Origin: Lachnospiraceae bacterium
GTDB lineage: Bacteria; Bacillota; Clostridia; Lachnospirales; Lachnospiraceae
Length of the DNA: 45,939 nucleotides
Assembly: GCA_017450065.1 (NCBI GenBank)
Contig: JAFSYI010000064.1
Coordinates: forward strand, 1-45,939
Direction of reading: 5' to 3'
Shown: in pieces, positions 34,029 through 43,358 of the stretch
Numbering within the stretch: the stretch's first letter is position 1
How the letters are laid out: each line of letters begins with the position of its first letter
Made by a program: the position numbers and the translations under genes
Notes under the pieces: model-generated
Database searches by the model: none
What the model was told of the DNA's origin: nothing
What the model saw: the letters and a program-made list of their open reading frames with translations, nothing else

Positions 34029-34574
34029 TTAATGTTCGTCGTTTTTAAGAACTTCCCTGTTTTTGTAAAGATAGTCAACAAGCGATACCACTGTCAGTAT
34101 AAGCGCTACCCATACAACAACCTGTGTCAGTATCGCATACAGGTCAAACTGCAGGTCACCTATCAGCATGCCTATCATGATCATCTGAAATACGGTTTTG
34201 AACTTGCCCCAGTAGCTTGCGGCAATTACGACACCGTTGTCCGATGCAACAAGCCTGAACCCGCTTATTATGAATTCACGGCTGATTATGACTATCACTA
34301 TCCATGATGCAAGCATGCCCTTTCCGGTAAGGCAGACCAGGGCCGAGCAAACAAGCAGCTTATCGGCCAGCGGATCCATAAACTTACCGAAATTGGTAAC
34401 GAGATTGTATTTTCTTGCTATCTTACCGTCGAGCAGATCGGTAAGGCTGGCTGTAATGAACAGGGTAAGGGCTATCCACTTACCATATCCTTCCGGGATA
34501 TCGTTTAGCATAAAGAACACAAAGAACGGGACCATCAAAACCCTTAAAACTGTCAGCTTATTAGGCAGATTCAT
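34029..34574 (-). CDS. pgsA: CDP-diacylglycerol-glycerol-3-phosphate phosphatidyltransferase
   Basis: 181 residues from ATG 34574, behind GGAG placed nine bases before it; this start lies within the end of rimO. The CDP-alcohol phosphotransferase motif DG-x2-AR-x8-G-x3-D-x3-D is intact in DLLDGKIARKYNL and FGKFMDPLADK. Four to five membrane spans follow the N-terminal LTVLRVLMVPFFVFFML. It makes phosphatidylglycerol phosphate, the first committed step to phosphatidylglycerol and cardiolipin. Between rimO and cinA, as in many Clostridia. Confidence 0.95.
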   Translation of the reverse strand: MNLPNKLTVLRVLMVPFFVFFMLNDIPEGYGKWIALTLFITASLTDLLDGKIARKYNLVTNFGKFMDPLADKLLVCSALVCLTGKGMLASWIVIVIISREFIISGFRLVASDNGVVIAASYWGKFKTVFQMIMIGMLIGDLQFDLYAILTQVVVWVALILTVVSLVDYLYKNREVLKNDEH

Positions 34575-35901
34575 CACACAATTCTCCAATCAGATCATAT
34601 TCGTTGGCGCCGGTAACCCGGACCTTTACGATATCACCGCTCATGAGCTCACGGTCTGAGTCAAAAAACAGCATTCCGTCAACTCCGGGCCCATCCATGT
34701 AGGTCCTTGCCGCATAAACGTCTTCTTCCACAAGCCTTCCTTCAACTATCACGGACAGCTCTCTTCCGGTCATTGAAAGAGCCCTGTTAAAAGCTATCTC
34801 CTGTTGGAGCTCCATGACCTCATCCCGCCGTTTTTCCTTTATTTCATCATCTATCTGGTCATCCATTTCGGCTGCTTTTGTTCCTTCTTCGGCCGAATAG
34901 GTAAAAATGCCAAGCCTGTCAAAGCGCTCTTCCCTCACAAAATCCAACAGCATTTCATGGTCTTTCTCATCTTCACCGGGAAACCCGCTGATAAGGGTAG
35001 TCCGGATAGCAATATCCGGGATCATTTCCCTAAGCCTTCCTATACGTTTCTTAATATCATCACGGCTCGTACGCCGTCCCATCCTTCTTAAAACCTTATC
35101 CGAAGCGTGCTGAATCGGCATATCTATATAATGGCATATCTTGGGCTCTTTCTTTATTACACTTATGAGCTCATCCGTTATCTCCTCGGGATAACAGTAT
35201 AAAAGACGTATCCAGCTGATCCCGTCTATCCTGCACAGCTTCTTAAGAAGCTGCGGCAGGCTCTTCCTGCCGTATATGTCAAGACCGTACAGTGTCGTCT
35301 CCTGAGCTACCAGAATGAGTTCCTTCACTCCTTTCCCTGCAAGCCTCTTTGCTTCATTTACAAGAAGTTCCATGGGGACTGACCTGTAATGTCCCCGCAG
35401 TTTCGGAATGATACAATACGTGCATAATTTGTTGCAGCCTTCCGCAATCTTAAGATATGAATAATACCCTCCGGTAGTCAGTACACGGTTCACACCGGGT
35501 TCTATCGGACGGTCTATATCATCAAGGTCCTTAACGTATTCACCCTTAAAAACCCTGTCAAGTGCAGATGCTATCCTGTCATAGGCCGTTGTCCCTATAC
35601 AGGCATCCACTTCAGGCATTTCTTCCCTTATTTCATCAGCATATCTCTGCGCCAGACACCCTGTTACGATCAGGGCCCTGCACTTTTTCAAGGGATCGGT
35701 CCTTAATTCTCCCAACCGGATTATGGTATTGATGCTCTCCTCCTTGGCATCACCGATGAAGCAACAGGAATTAACGATGAAAACGTCAGCTTCTTCTTCG
35801 TCATCCGTAAAATCGTACCCTCTCTCTCTGAGCGTTCCGAGCATGTTCTCGGAATCAACAAGATTCTTATCGCACCCTAGCGAGACAAACAATACCTTCA
35901 T
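34561..35901 (-). CDS. rimO: ribosomal protein uS12 methylthiotransferase RimO
   Basis: 446 residues. Three parts are seen: the UPF0004 domain with cluster cysteines C10, about C46 and C82 (SLGCDKN, VNSCCF, TGCLAQ); the radical SAM core with CNKLCTYC (C156, C160, C163); and a C-terminal TRAM domain (GRELSVIVEGRLVEEDVYAARTY in parts). RimO adds a methylthio group to an aspartate of ribosomal protein S12. The DSENMLG start and GETTLYG-like segment (AQETTLYGLDIYG) separate it from MiaB. It overlaps pgsA by 14 bases. Confidence 0.95.
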   Translation of the reverse strand: MKVLFVSLGCDKNLVDSENMLGTLRERGYDFTDDEEEADVFIVNSCCFIGDAKEESINTIIRLGELRTDPLKKCRALIVTGCLAQRYADEIREEMPEVDACIGTTAYDRIASALDRVFKGEYVKDLDDIDRPIEPGVNRVLTTGGYYSYLKIAEGCNKLCTYCIIPKLRGHYRSVPMELLVNEAKRLAGKGVKELILVAQETTLYGLDIYGRKSLPQLLKKLCRIDGISWIRLLYCYPEEITDELISVIKKEPKICHYIDMPIQHASDKVLRRMGRRTSRDDIKKRIGRLREMIPDIAIRTTLISGFPGEDEKDHEMLLDFVREERFDRLGIFTYSAEEGTKAAEMDDQIDDEIKEKRRDEVMELQQEIAFNRALSMTGRELSVIVEGRLVEEDVYAARTYMDGPGVDGMLFFDSDRELMSGDIVKVRVTGANEYDLIGELCDESA

Positions 35902-35948
35902 ATCAGGGGTTACTCTCCTATTACCTTGACAACTCCCGTATTAAGTTC

Positions 35949-36140
35949 TTATATGGCCACGGAGAGAGGTTTCTTATCCTCTGCATCCCGGACAGGAGTC
36001 GGTGCACCGTCAATAAGCTGTCTTGCCCGCTTGCTCGTAGCCATTACTATCGAATAGCGGCTGTTGACAACAGGCTGCTCGCCTTCCTCCACTTCACTGT
36101 TTACCACCTTCATAAGGTCGCTGTATGACGGATGTAACAT
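35949..36140 (-). CDS. rpoZ: RNA polymerase omega subunit
   Basis: 63 residues, short but typical of this gene in Clostridia: MLHPSYSDLMKVV, SRYSIVMATSKRARQLIDG and the C-terminal KKPLSVAI. It stabilises the beta-prime subunit in the core polymerase. The ATG follows the gmk stop directly (TAAATG), with GGAGG upstream inside gmk. Confidence 0.92.
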   Translation of the reverse strand: MLHPSYSDLMKVVNSEVEEGEQPVVNSRYSIVMATSKRARQLIDGAPTPVRDAEDKKPLSVAI

Positions 36141-36779
36141 TTATCCTTCCTCCTTATTATTTAAAAATTCATCAAACTCTTTTATTATCGTATCTATCGT
36201 ATCTGAGTTCCTGAATGCGGCATGTTTGGCGCATCTGACCGTATTATGCACTTCCCCGATGCATTCCCCAAGGTCGTCGTTTATTATAAGAAAATCATAT
36301 TTTCCGATCTCCCTTGATTCTTCGGCTCCCCGTCTCATCCGTTTCATTATGACTTCTTCGCTCTCGGTCCCCCGTTTCTTAAGGCGGTTATAAACCTCAC
36401 CGGCACTCGGGGGCATAACAAACATCAGGGCCGCCTCGGGGCACTTCTCTTTTACCAGGAAGGCTCCCTGCATCTCGATCTCAAGGATCACGTCCTTCCC
36501 CTTGTTCAGCATATCATCCACATATTGCCTGGGAGTTCCGTAGTAATTCCCCACATACTCCGCATGCTCAAGGAATTCATCCGCGGCGATCATCTTCTCG
36601 AATTCATCCCTGGTCTTGAAGAAATACTCCCTTCCGTCAACCTCGCCCGGTCTCGGGGCCCTGGTTGTTGCGGATACAGACAGGGCATAATTGTCATATC
36701 TTCTGATCAGTTCTTTAACTATGGTTCCTTTGCCTGATCCGGCAAACCCGGAAATGATCAACAGTATACCTTTTCTCAT
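36141..36779 (-). CDS. gmk: guanylate kinase
   Basis: 212 residues. P-loop SGFAGSGKGT, GMP-binding SVSATTRAPRPGEVDGREYFF, and lid DVILEIEMQGA are all as expected; the late RMRRGAEESREIGKYDFLIIND segment is also characteristic. It phosphorylates GMP to GDP. The usual neighbour remA (DUF370), which often sits between yicC and gmk in Clostridia, is absent: only 45 bases separate gmk from yicC. Confidence 0.96.
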   Translation of the reverse strand: MRKGILLIISGFAGSGKGTIVKELIRRYDNYALSVSATTRAPRPGEVDGREYFFKTRDEFEKMIAADEFLEHAEYVGNYYGTPRQYVDDMLNKGKDVILEIEMQGAFLVKEKCPEAALMFVMPPSAGEVYNRLKKRGTESEEVIMKRMRRGAEESREIGKYDFLIINDDLGECIGEVHNTVRCAKHAAFRNSDTIDTIIKEFDEFLNNKEEG

Positions 36780-36824
36780 ATATTTTACCTGTTTTGTTAA
36801 TACACTCGGAATATTATAAAAATA

Positions 36825-37703
36825 TTACTCTATGTTCTGGATCTGCTCGCGCACCTTCTCAATATCAGTCTTAAGATCTATGGCTACATTGGATGTTGAC
36901 AGATCTGTCGACTTAGAAAGGATCGTATTGGCCTCACGGTTCATTTCCTGAGCTATAAAATCAAGCTTGCGGCCCACGCTTCCGCCTGATAAAAGAGTAT
37001 CTTCCGTACCCTTTATATGACTCTTAAGCCTTACTATCTCCTCATCCACACACACCCTGTCGGCATACAGAGTCACCTCAGTAAGGATACGGCTCTCATC
37101 TATGGATGCATCATTAAGCATGTCGTGAACACGGTCATACATTTTCTTCCTGTATTCTTCAATAATGGCGGGGGCCCGTTTCTCAATATCGTCCACATAC
37201 TTAAGCATACCTTCAAGCTTATCAAGAAGGTCCTTCTTAAGATTGTCGCCCTCGGTAAGCCTTGACTTGACAAATGCTTCACAGGCCCTGCGGACCACTC
37301 CTTCGAGTTCTTTCCACAGTTCCTCCTCGTCAACCTCCTGTTCCTCAAGGGTAAAGACTTCCGGATACCTTGACAGAGCGGAAACCCTTACATCATTCTC
37401 AAGACTGAAGTCATCGCTCATTTCATTCAGATAGCTTAAGTATGACCTTGCCATCTCCCTGTTGTATTTCAGGCTGACATTGTCTTCGGTATAATCCTCA
37501 TAGGTTATATAAAGGTCTACCTTGCCTCTCTGCATGTATTCTTTAAGGATACCGCGGATAGAGGTTTCAAAGAATCCGATCTTCTTGGGCATCTTGATGT
37601 TCACATCAAGATAACGGTGGTTTACGGACTTTACCTCAACTGTGATCTTTCGCTTCTCATCACAAAATTCGGCCCGTCCGAATCCCGTCATACTCTTTAT
37701 CAT
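36825..37703 (-). CDS. yicC: YicC/YloC family endoribonuclease
   Basis: 292 residues from the ATG behind AGGAGA; the reading from 37730 has no ribosome site. Family signatures at both ends: MIKSMTGFGRAE and VEVKSVNHRYLDVNIKMP at the start, and GRKLDFIAQEMNREANTILSKSTD near the end. YicC is an oligomeric endoribonuclease described as affecting small-RNA turnover in E. coli. In Firmicutes it heads the gmk-rpoZ string. Located 77 bases after the broken rqcH. Confidence 0.93.
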   Translation of the reverse strand: MIKSMTGFGRAEFCDEKRKITVEVKSVNHRYLDVNIKMPKKIGFFETSIRGILKEYMQRGKVDLYITYEDYTEDNVSLKYNREMARSYLSYLNEMSDDFSLENDVRVSALSRYPEVFTLEEQEVDEEELWKELEGVVRRACEAFVKSRLTEGDNLKKDLLDKLEGMLKYVDDIEKRAPAIIEEYRKKMYDRVHDMLNDASIDESRILTEVTLYADRVCVDEEIVRLKSHIKGTEDTLLSGGSVGRKLDFIAQEMNREANTILSKSTDLSTSNVAIDLKTDIEKVREQIQNIE

Positions 37704-37780
37704 TTCGATTCTCCTAAATTGGGATGGCATTCCATCACATTCGCATACAGATTACATTATATTCCAAGCCACAATTCGCG

Positions 37781-39522
37781 TCAAGAAAAAGAACACAGGG
37801 TAAGCCCGTCAATCGAGGGTGAAGCCACAAGAGAATAATTGGTGTAGTAGACAACAAAACCGGGCTTGGCCCCCGCAGGTTTTTTAACCTCCTTTTTCTG
37901 AACATAGTCTATTTCAACCTTGTCCTGTTCCCGGCCTTTGGAATAATAAGCCGCAAGAGCCCCTGCCTCCTCAAATGTTTTATCGGTAAGTTCCCGTCCG
38001 TCCGACTTTACCAGAACGTGTGATCCCGGTATCTTTTTTGCATGAAACCACCAGTCCGATCCTGATGCCAGTTTAAATGTCAGATAATCGTTTTGGAAGT
38101 TGTTTTCCCGACATAGATATGGAAACCGTCAGAGTTTATATAATGAAAGGGTTTGCTTTTATATTCCTTCTTTTTATCCTTACCCTTTTTATGTATATAT
38201 CCGGCTTCGACAAGTTCCAGCCGTATCTCGGTGAGGTCATTTTCCAAAAGAGCTATATCAAGCGACGCCTGTATGGATTCAAGATGATCTATCTCCTCCT
38301 TTGTTTCCCTGGTCTGCACACTAAGCGCCTCCTCGGTTCTTTTAAGCTTTCCGTATCTGTCAAAATACTTTTTTGCATTTTCCGATGCGGTAAGATCGGG
38401 ATCAAGAGGTATAGTGATCTTCTCCCCGGTATAGTAATTATCCGCTTCAAGGGACCGGGCTCCGGGTTTTGCTCCGTATCCGTAGGTATTAAGCAGCTCG
38501 CCGTAGATCCTGTATTTTTCTTTCTTCTCCGTATCCTTAAGCTGTTTAAGCTGAAGGTCATACTTTTTTACATTCCTTTCAAGAGCCGTAGCGACGATCC
38601 TGCGAAGGTCTGCCGATTTCTGTCGTATCTTTGTATATACATTCCTTCTCGCATAGAAATTCTCAAGTATATACGACATGGAGTCATTCTTTTCAGGTGT
38701 AAGGTCTCCGTATCCTTTAAGTTCAATGGCCGAAAAATCGACAGGCAATGAGTCCTTAAGGATCATGTTCGGAGCAAAGTCACCTGCCTTCACACCATCC
38801 ATGAGCCAGATAAAGTTGTTGTAAAGGTGCCGCATCTCTTCAGCACTTAATGCATTAGCGCTTTTGTCGGGATCAAGCCCGCTCCTGTATATCAGTTCCT
38901 GGGCCGACTGGGGTGAAAAACCGGTAAAGGACGTATATATAGCCTTTGCAAGCTGCATGGGTTTTTTGGCTATAGTCTCTCCAAAGCTATCCAAAGATAT
39001 ATTCAGGGGATCTTTCTTGTCCAGTGTATTGGGTATAAAATAGGAACGCCCTGGAAGGACTTCCCGCACCGAACTTACCGCCGAGGATATGTGTTTTATA
39101 CTGTCAATTACCATATCCTTATCATCCAGAAAAATGATGTTCGAATGCTTTCCCATGATCTCGACAACAAGGGTCTTTTTACACATATCACCCATCTCGT
39201 TCAAATGGTCTATATCGAACATAAGGATACGTTCCAAAGACGGCTGCCTTATCGCGCTTATCCTGCCGTTCTGTATATGTTTTCTAAGCAGCATGCAAAA
39301 GCCCGGTGCCGCCATGGGCGATTGCTTGTTAACGTCCGTAAGATATAAAAAAGGCAGTGATGCATCTGCTGAAATGAGCAGACGATACTGGCCCTTTGCT
39401 GCCTTCAGCGTAAGCATTATCTCATCGTTTTCAGGCTGCGCTATCTTATATATCCTGCTTCCGAGTATCTTCTCTCTTAACTCGCTCAAAAGAGCGGCTA
39501 TCACTATTCCGTCAAGTGCCAT
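37781..39522 (-). pseudogene. rqcH: rqcH (NFACT/FbpA family), broken by a 1-base deletion
   Basis: RqcH recognises stalled 50S subunits and adds Ala tails in ribosome quality control. The first 480 codons (MALDGIVIAALLSELREKI onward) hold the NFACT-N, coiled-coil and start of the NFACT-R domain, then stop after HIYVGKTTSKTII. If one A is added to the run of four at 38103-38106 (minus strand), reading continues for about 108 codons: HIYVGKNNFQNDYLTFKL, ASGSDWWFHAKKIPGSHVL, FVVYYTNYSLVASPSIDG, to a stop at 37783. That restores the normal length of about 580 and the conserved NFACT-R core. The lesion may be natural or a sequencing error; every other part looks functional. Confidence 0.85.
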
Positions 39523-39546
39523 ATCATACTTCCCTTCTATACAACT

Positions 39547-41697
39547 TTAAGATCCGGCCTCGCCCGTTAATTTATGCAGTCTGAAGGCAAGCATCGTAAG
39601 ATCGTCAAACTGGGGGGCACCGGCAACAAAATCATCCACGTCCGCCCGTATATCCTTAAGCAGGGTCTTTGTGTCATCCGTCCACTTATCGGACAGAACC
39701 GCCTCAAGGCGCTCAGGACCGTAAAGCCTGTTATCCGCATCGGTGGCCTCAAGTACTCCGTCAGTATACAGAAGCAGGCAGTCCCCCTTCTTAAGGGTTA
39801 TCTCATTCGAAATATACTGTATTCCCGCCATCGCGGCAAGCGGTAATTTCTTCTTCTGTGGTTTCAGTATCTCTATACTTCCGTCAGCATGGATCACGTA
39901 TGGATATTCATGTCCCGCATCGCAATAGGTCATAACCCCTGTATTAAGATCGATGATCCCTATCCATGCGGTGACAAACAAGCCCTCTCCGTTTCCTTCG
40001 CACAACTGGTCACTTGTCTTTATAAAAATGTCTTCCACACTCGTTCCCGACTTTGAGTAATTCTTTATGAGAGTTTTGGCTATCACCATAAAGAGGGCTG
40101 CCGGAACTCCCTTGCCGGAAACATCGGCAATAACCAGTGCTATATGGTCATCATCAACCATGAAAAAATCATAAAAATCGCCGCCCACCTCTTTGGCCGG
40201 ATCCATCTTGGCATACAGTTCGAATTCCTTTCTGTCCGGAAATGGCGGAAAAACCGATGGGAGCATAGACGCCTGGATATGTGTGGCTACTGAAAGCTCG
40301 GCTCCTATCCTCTCTTTCTCGGCTGTGATGGCGGTTATATCCCTGATATACTGTTTCATCCGGCCTGTCATGGATTCAAATGACTTGGCCAGGGTCTGCA
40401 CCTCATCCCCCGTATCTATATCCCAGGAAAAATCGAGGGTATCACCCTCAAGAGCGCTTACATCCTTCGTAAGCATGACAATGGGAGCCGCAAGTCTTTC
40501 GGCGAATTTTTTGGATATAAAAGCCACAGACAAAGCGACCACCAGAAGAAGGGCCACCATATATACAACCGATCTGAAAATAGAACTCCTTACGAAATCG
40601 CGCTGTTCCATATTGGATCTGAATAATTCGGATACAAGATTTCTTGAAGGCTCTGATACTTCCCGTTCAGGAAGAACGGTCAGATAGGACCATCCGACCG
40701 TTTCCATGGGGGCATAGGCCACATAATACTCCTGTCCATCAAGATCGATAACACTCACACCCGCTTTACCCGAAACGGCATCCAGAGCCAGAGCTTTAAG
40801 CTCGGCATTGGGACTCTCCCTTAAGTCTGTCTGCATATCTTCGGAAACGGATAATTCTCCCTTGCTGCTTCCCGAAAAAAGTATCTGCCCGTAATTATTT
40901 ATGATACAGGCGTAGCCCTTCTCTCCCACATGAAAGTTATATACCTCATCATGTATGCTATCAAGATAAAGGCCGGCACCCGCAACTCCCCTGAGCACAC
41001 CGTCCGTATAGACCGGGATCCCACATGTCAATGCCTGTTTACCGGTATCGGCATCGCTGATTATCGAAGTAAAGACCGGCTTACCTTCCCTGACCGCCTC
41101 AATATACCAGGGACGTTCCCTGGCCTCAAAAAACAAAGGCTCCCCGTTTTTTGAAACATTGTATTCGGATACAGCCTCCGCACACAGGAATATTCCGGAT
41201 TCAGTGGCAAAATAATCCGAAACCATTGAATCGGTTGACTCGTTTACGGCCATCATGATCCCCTGCATATTGCTTATCAGGTCCACTTCATTTTTTATAC
41301 TCTCATCTTCCGGGTCAACATCCTTCCCATATGCCGTATAGACAACAATCTCTCCCATGTCAGCCTCATCATACTGCCTGAATTCATTTATCCCGTATCT
41401 ATCCTTAAAAAGATAAATATCCTCGGCACTGTCGGCAATTATATCTATCGCTTTTAAAAATTCGGAGAATTCCCTGTCAGCGATCCCGGCTCTTCCAACA
41501 GATGATTCGCTAAGAAGCTCCTTGGCCTGAATGCTCATGGCCTCCTTGGACATTTCTTCTACCCGGCTGCCGGCCTTCTTGCTCACTTCTATGATACTGC
41601 TCCGCATCATGCTCATCTGGATGAGCAGTATCAGTCCTATCACAAGAAGCACGGCACCCAGTGTCATTATTATTACACGAAATATCTTCTTCCTCAC
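39547..41697 (-). CDS. SpoIIE-type PP2C phosphatase with dCache and HAMP domains
   Basis: 716 residues. First span 8-28, large extracellular dCache-like region about 40-370 (ESGIFLCAEAVSEYNVSKNGEPLFFEARERPWYIEAV in parts; GLYLDSIHDEVYNFHVGEKGYACIINNYGQILFSG), second span about 375-395, HAMP, then the phosphatase: HIQASMLPSVFPPFP, GGDFYDFFMVDDDH, ADVSGKGVPAALFM, LLYTDGVLEATD and FDDLTMLAF. All metal-binding Asp residues are present. Such proteins dephosphorylate anti-anti-sigma (STAS) proteins in partner-switching systems (family knowledge); no STAS or anti-sigma gene is in the window. Its partner may be elsewhere. Confidence 0.9.
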   Translation of the reverse strand: MRKKIFRVIIMTLGAVLLVIGLILLIQMSMMRSSIIEVSKKAGSRVEEMSKEAMSIQAKELLSESSVGRAGIADREFSEFLKAIDIIADSAEDIYLFKDRYGINEFRQYDEADMGEIVVYTAYGKDVDPEDESIKNEVDLISNMQGIMMAVNESTDSMVSDYFATESGIFLCAEAVSEYNVSKNGEPLFFEARERPWYIEAVREGKPVFTSIISDADTGKQALTCGIPVYTDGVLRGVAGAGLYLDSIHDEVYNFHVGEKGYACIINNYGQILFSGSSKGELSVSEDMQTDLRESPNAELKALALDAVSGKAGVSVIDLDGQEYYVAYAPMETVGWSYLTVLPEREVSEPSRNLVSELFRSNMEQRDFVRSSIFRSVVYMVALLLVVALSVAFISKKFAERLAAPIVMLTKDVSALEGDTLDFSWDIDTGDEVQTLAKSFESMTGRMKQYIRDITAITAEKERIGAELSVATHIQASMLPSVFPPFPDRKEFELYAKMDPAKEVGGDFYDFFMVDDDHIALVIADVSGKGVPAALFMVIAKTLIKNYSKSGTSVEDIFIKTSDQLCEGNGEGLFVTAWIGIIDLNTGVMTYCDAGHEYPYVIHADGSIEILKPQKKKLPLAAMAGIQYISNEITLKKGDCLLLYTDGVLEATDADNRLYGPERLEAVLSDKWTDDTKTLLKDIRADVDDFVAGAPQFDDLTMLAFRLHKLTGEAGS

Positions 41698-41702
41698 AGA
41701 TT

Positions 41703-43358
41703 TCAGACTCCTTTATACACGATCCCGAGCATCGTCAGATCATCGAACTGAGGCGCGTCTCCCACAAAGGCATCAATATCCTTCCTGACATTTAAAAGCA
41801 TATCCTCGATGCTGTCTTTCGAGTGTCTCTGAAGAGATTCTATCATACGCTTTTCCCCAAACAGCTCCTGTTCACCATTGGTTGCCTCAGTAACACCATC
41901 CGTATACAGGAACAGACGCTCTCCCGGTTTAAGATCGGTCTCGGTCTCCCTGAACTTAAGTCCCTCCATGGTCGCAAGGGGCATTCCGTGCTTATCCTTC
42001 TCTATCCTGAAGCCCTCTTCAAGGCGATAAAATGCGGGATACTCATGACCACCGCTTGCGAATATAACATGGCCGGTGGAAATTGTCAGTATACCGAACC
42101 AGACCGTTACAAAGAGCTCTGCTTCATTGCCTTCACACAATTGGTTGTTGGCATCCGCAAGCACTTCCCCGGGACCCGAATAATTTCCGGACAGAGCCCT
42201 GTTCTTGATAAGAGTCTTGGCGATCACCATGAACAATGCCGCCGGAACACCCTTGCCGGAAACATCGGCCATAACAAGGCCAAGGTGATCATCATCTATC
42301 ATAAAGAAATCATAGACATCTCCCCCAACCTCTTTGGCCGGATTCATGGAGTCGTACAGATCAAATTCATTCCTTTCGGGAAATGGCGGGAATATTCTCG
42401 GAAGCATATCTGCCTGGATCTGCGTGGCAACATTAAGCTCCGCGCTTATACGCTCCTTCTCGGCAGTGATCTTGGTAATGTTTGCAACATAATCAAGGAT
42501 CTTCAGCTGCATGATCCGGGTCTCATTATACAGAGTCTCGATCTCATCCCCGCTATGGATATCCATTGAAATGACACTTTCTTTGGAATAACCTTCTTCT
42601 TCATCAGAAAAGGCCTTGGCGCCTTCCGTCAGCTGCTCGATGGGTTTTACAGCATATTTCCTTACAAGCATGATCCCTATGATTACGGTAAGTACGGTAA
42701 TGACAAAACTGAAATTGATCATGCGGTAACGGAAATGATTTCTGTCAGCCATTACCTGATTCATATCTATATCAACACCCACAGTGCTGACAGCATTTCC
42801 TGCGGAATCATATATGGGTTCGTAGGCAGAGCACACCCACTCACCACCCATATTGGATACATCAGGATCAATATGTACATTGGTGGTATACATGGAAAAC
42901 TCCTCTGCGTTTGGTCCCACAAGTCCGAGATATTCTATTCCCTCAGGGGCAGAAACCAGATAAACACTGACAGATCCCTCAATTGAGTGAATATAGATAT
43001 ACTTAACATCCATATCCTTGCGAATCTGTTCCAATGAATTATAAAGCGCTTCAAACTGTTCCCGGACACCCTTTTTCTCAATATAATCCCAAACAGGCTC
43101 CCAATTACCGGTCTCCTCCGCTTCCTTTCGCAGCTCTTTGAACTCATCTTCTTCTACAAGAAGCCGCAACCTCGCAACGAGATCACCGTCGACGGAATCC
43201 GCGACTGTAAGTGAAAGTTTTGAGGCGATCTCTTTATAATACTCATCCACCTTTGTTCCATGCTCTAACGTGCTGGTAAAAAACAACGCGGCAGCAAGGA
43301 TGAGCATAGAACACAAAACCATACCGCTAAGCTTAATTCCGAGACTCATCTTTTTCAT
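41703..43358 (-). CDS. SpoIIE-type PP2C phosphatase with Cache domain
   Basis: 551 residues. First span 9-29, extracellular Cache-like part about 30-205 (WVCSAYEPIYDSAGNAVSTVGVDIDM), second span about 215-235, HAMP-like linker, then phosphatase motifs IQADMLPRIFPPFPERNEF, GGDVYDFFMIDDDHLG, ADVSGKGVPAALFM, LYTDGVTEATNG and FDDLTML. The catalytic part is nearly identical in plan to the next gene (39547), so the pair arose by duplication and kept different sensors. Its start overlaps the stop of the transporter fusion upstream by four bases, so the three are one transcript. Target unknown. Confidence 0.9.
   Translation of the reverse strand: MKKMSLGIKLSGMVLCSMLILAAALFFTSTLEHGTKVDEYYKEIASKLSLTVADSVDGDLVARLRLLVEEDEFKELRKEAEETGNWEPVWDYIEKKGVREQFEALYNSLEQIRKDMDVKYIYIHSIEGSVSVYLVSAPEGIEYLGLVGPNAEEFSMYTTNVHIDPDVSNMGGEWVCSAYEPIYDSAGNAVSTVGVDIDMNQVMADRNHFRYRMINFSFVITVLTVIIGIMLVRKYAVKPIEQLTEGAKAFSDEEEGYSKESVISMDIHSGDEIETLYNETRIMQLKILDYVANITKITAEKERISAELNVATQIQADMLPRIFPPFPERNEFDLYDSMNPAKEVGGDVYDFFMIDDDHLGLVMADVSGKGVPAALFMVIAKTLIKNRALSGNYSGPGEVLADANNQLCEGNEAELFVTVWFGILTISTGHVIFASGGHEYPAFYRLEEGFRIEKDKHGMPLATMEGLKFRETETDLKPGERLFLYTDGVTEATNGEQELFGEKRMIESLQRHSKDSIEDMLLNVRKDIDAFVGDAPQFDDLTMLGIVYKGV

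Noticed and set aside
38103-38106. Programmed ribosomal frameshift in rqcH
   Set aside because: The site GGGAAAAC does not give a proper X-XXY-YYZ slippery heptamer in the reading frame, a four-A run is too short for polymerase slippage, and homologues encode the protein in one frame. A deletion or read error is simpler.
38077-38751. 224-codon plus-strand open frame
   Set aside because: Fully inside rqcH on the opposite strand; hydrophobic reading with no ribosome site or recognisable domain. Shadow of the real gene.
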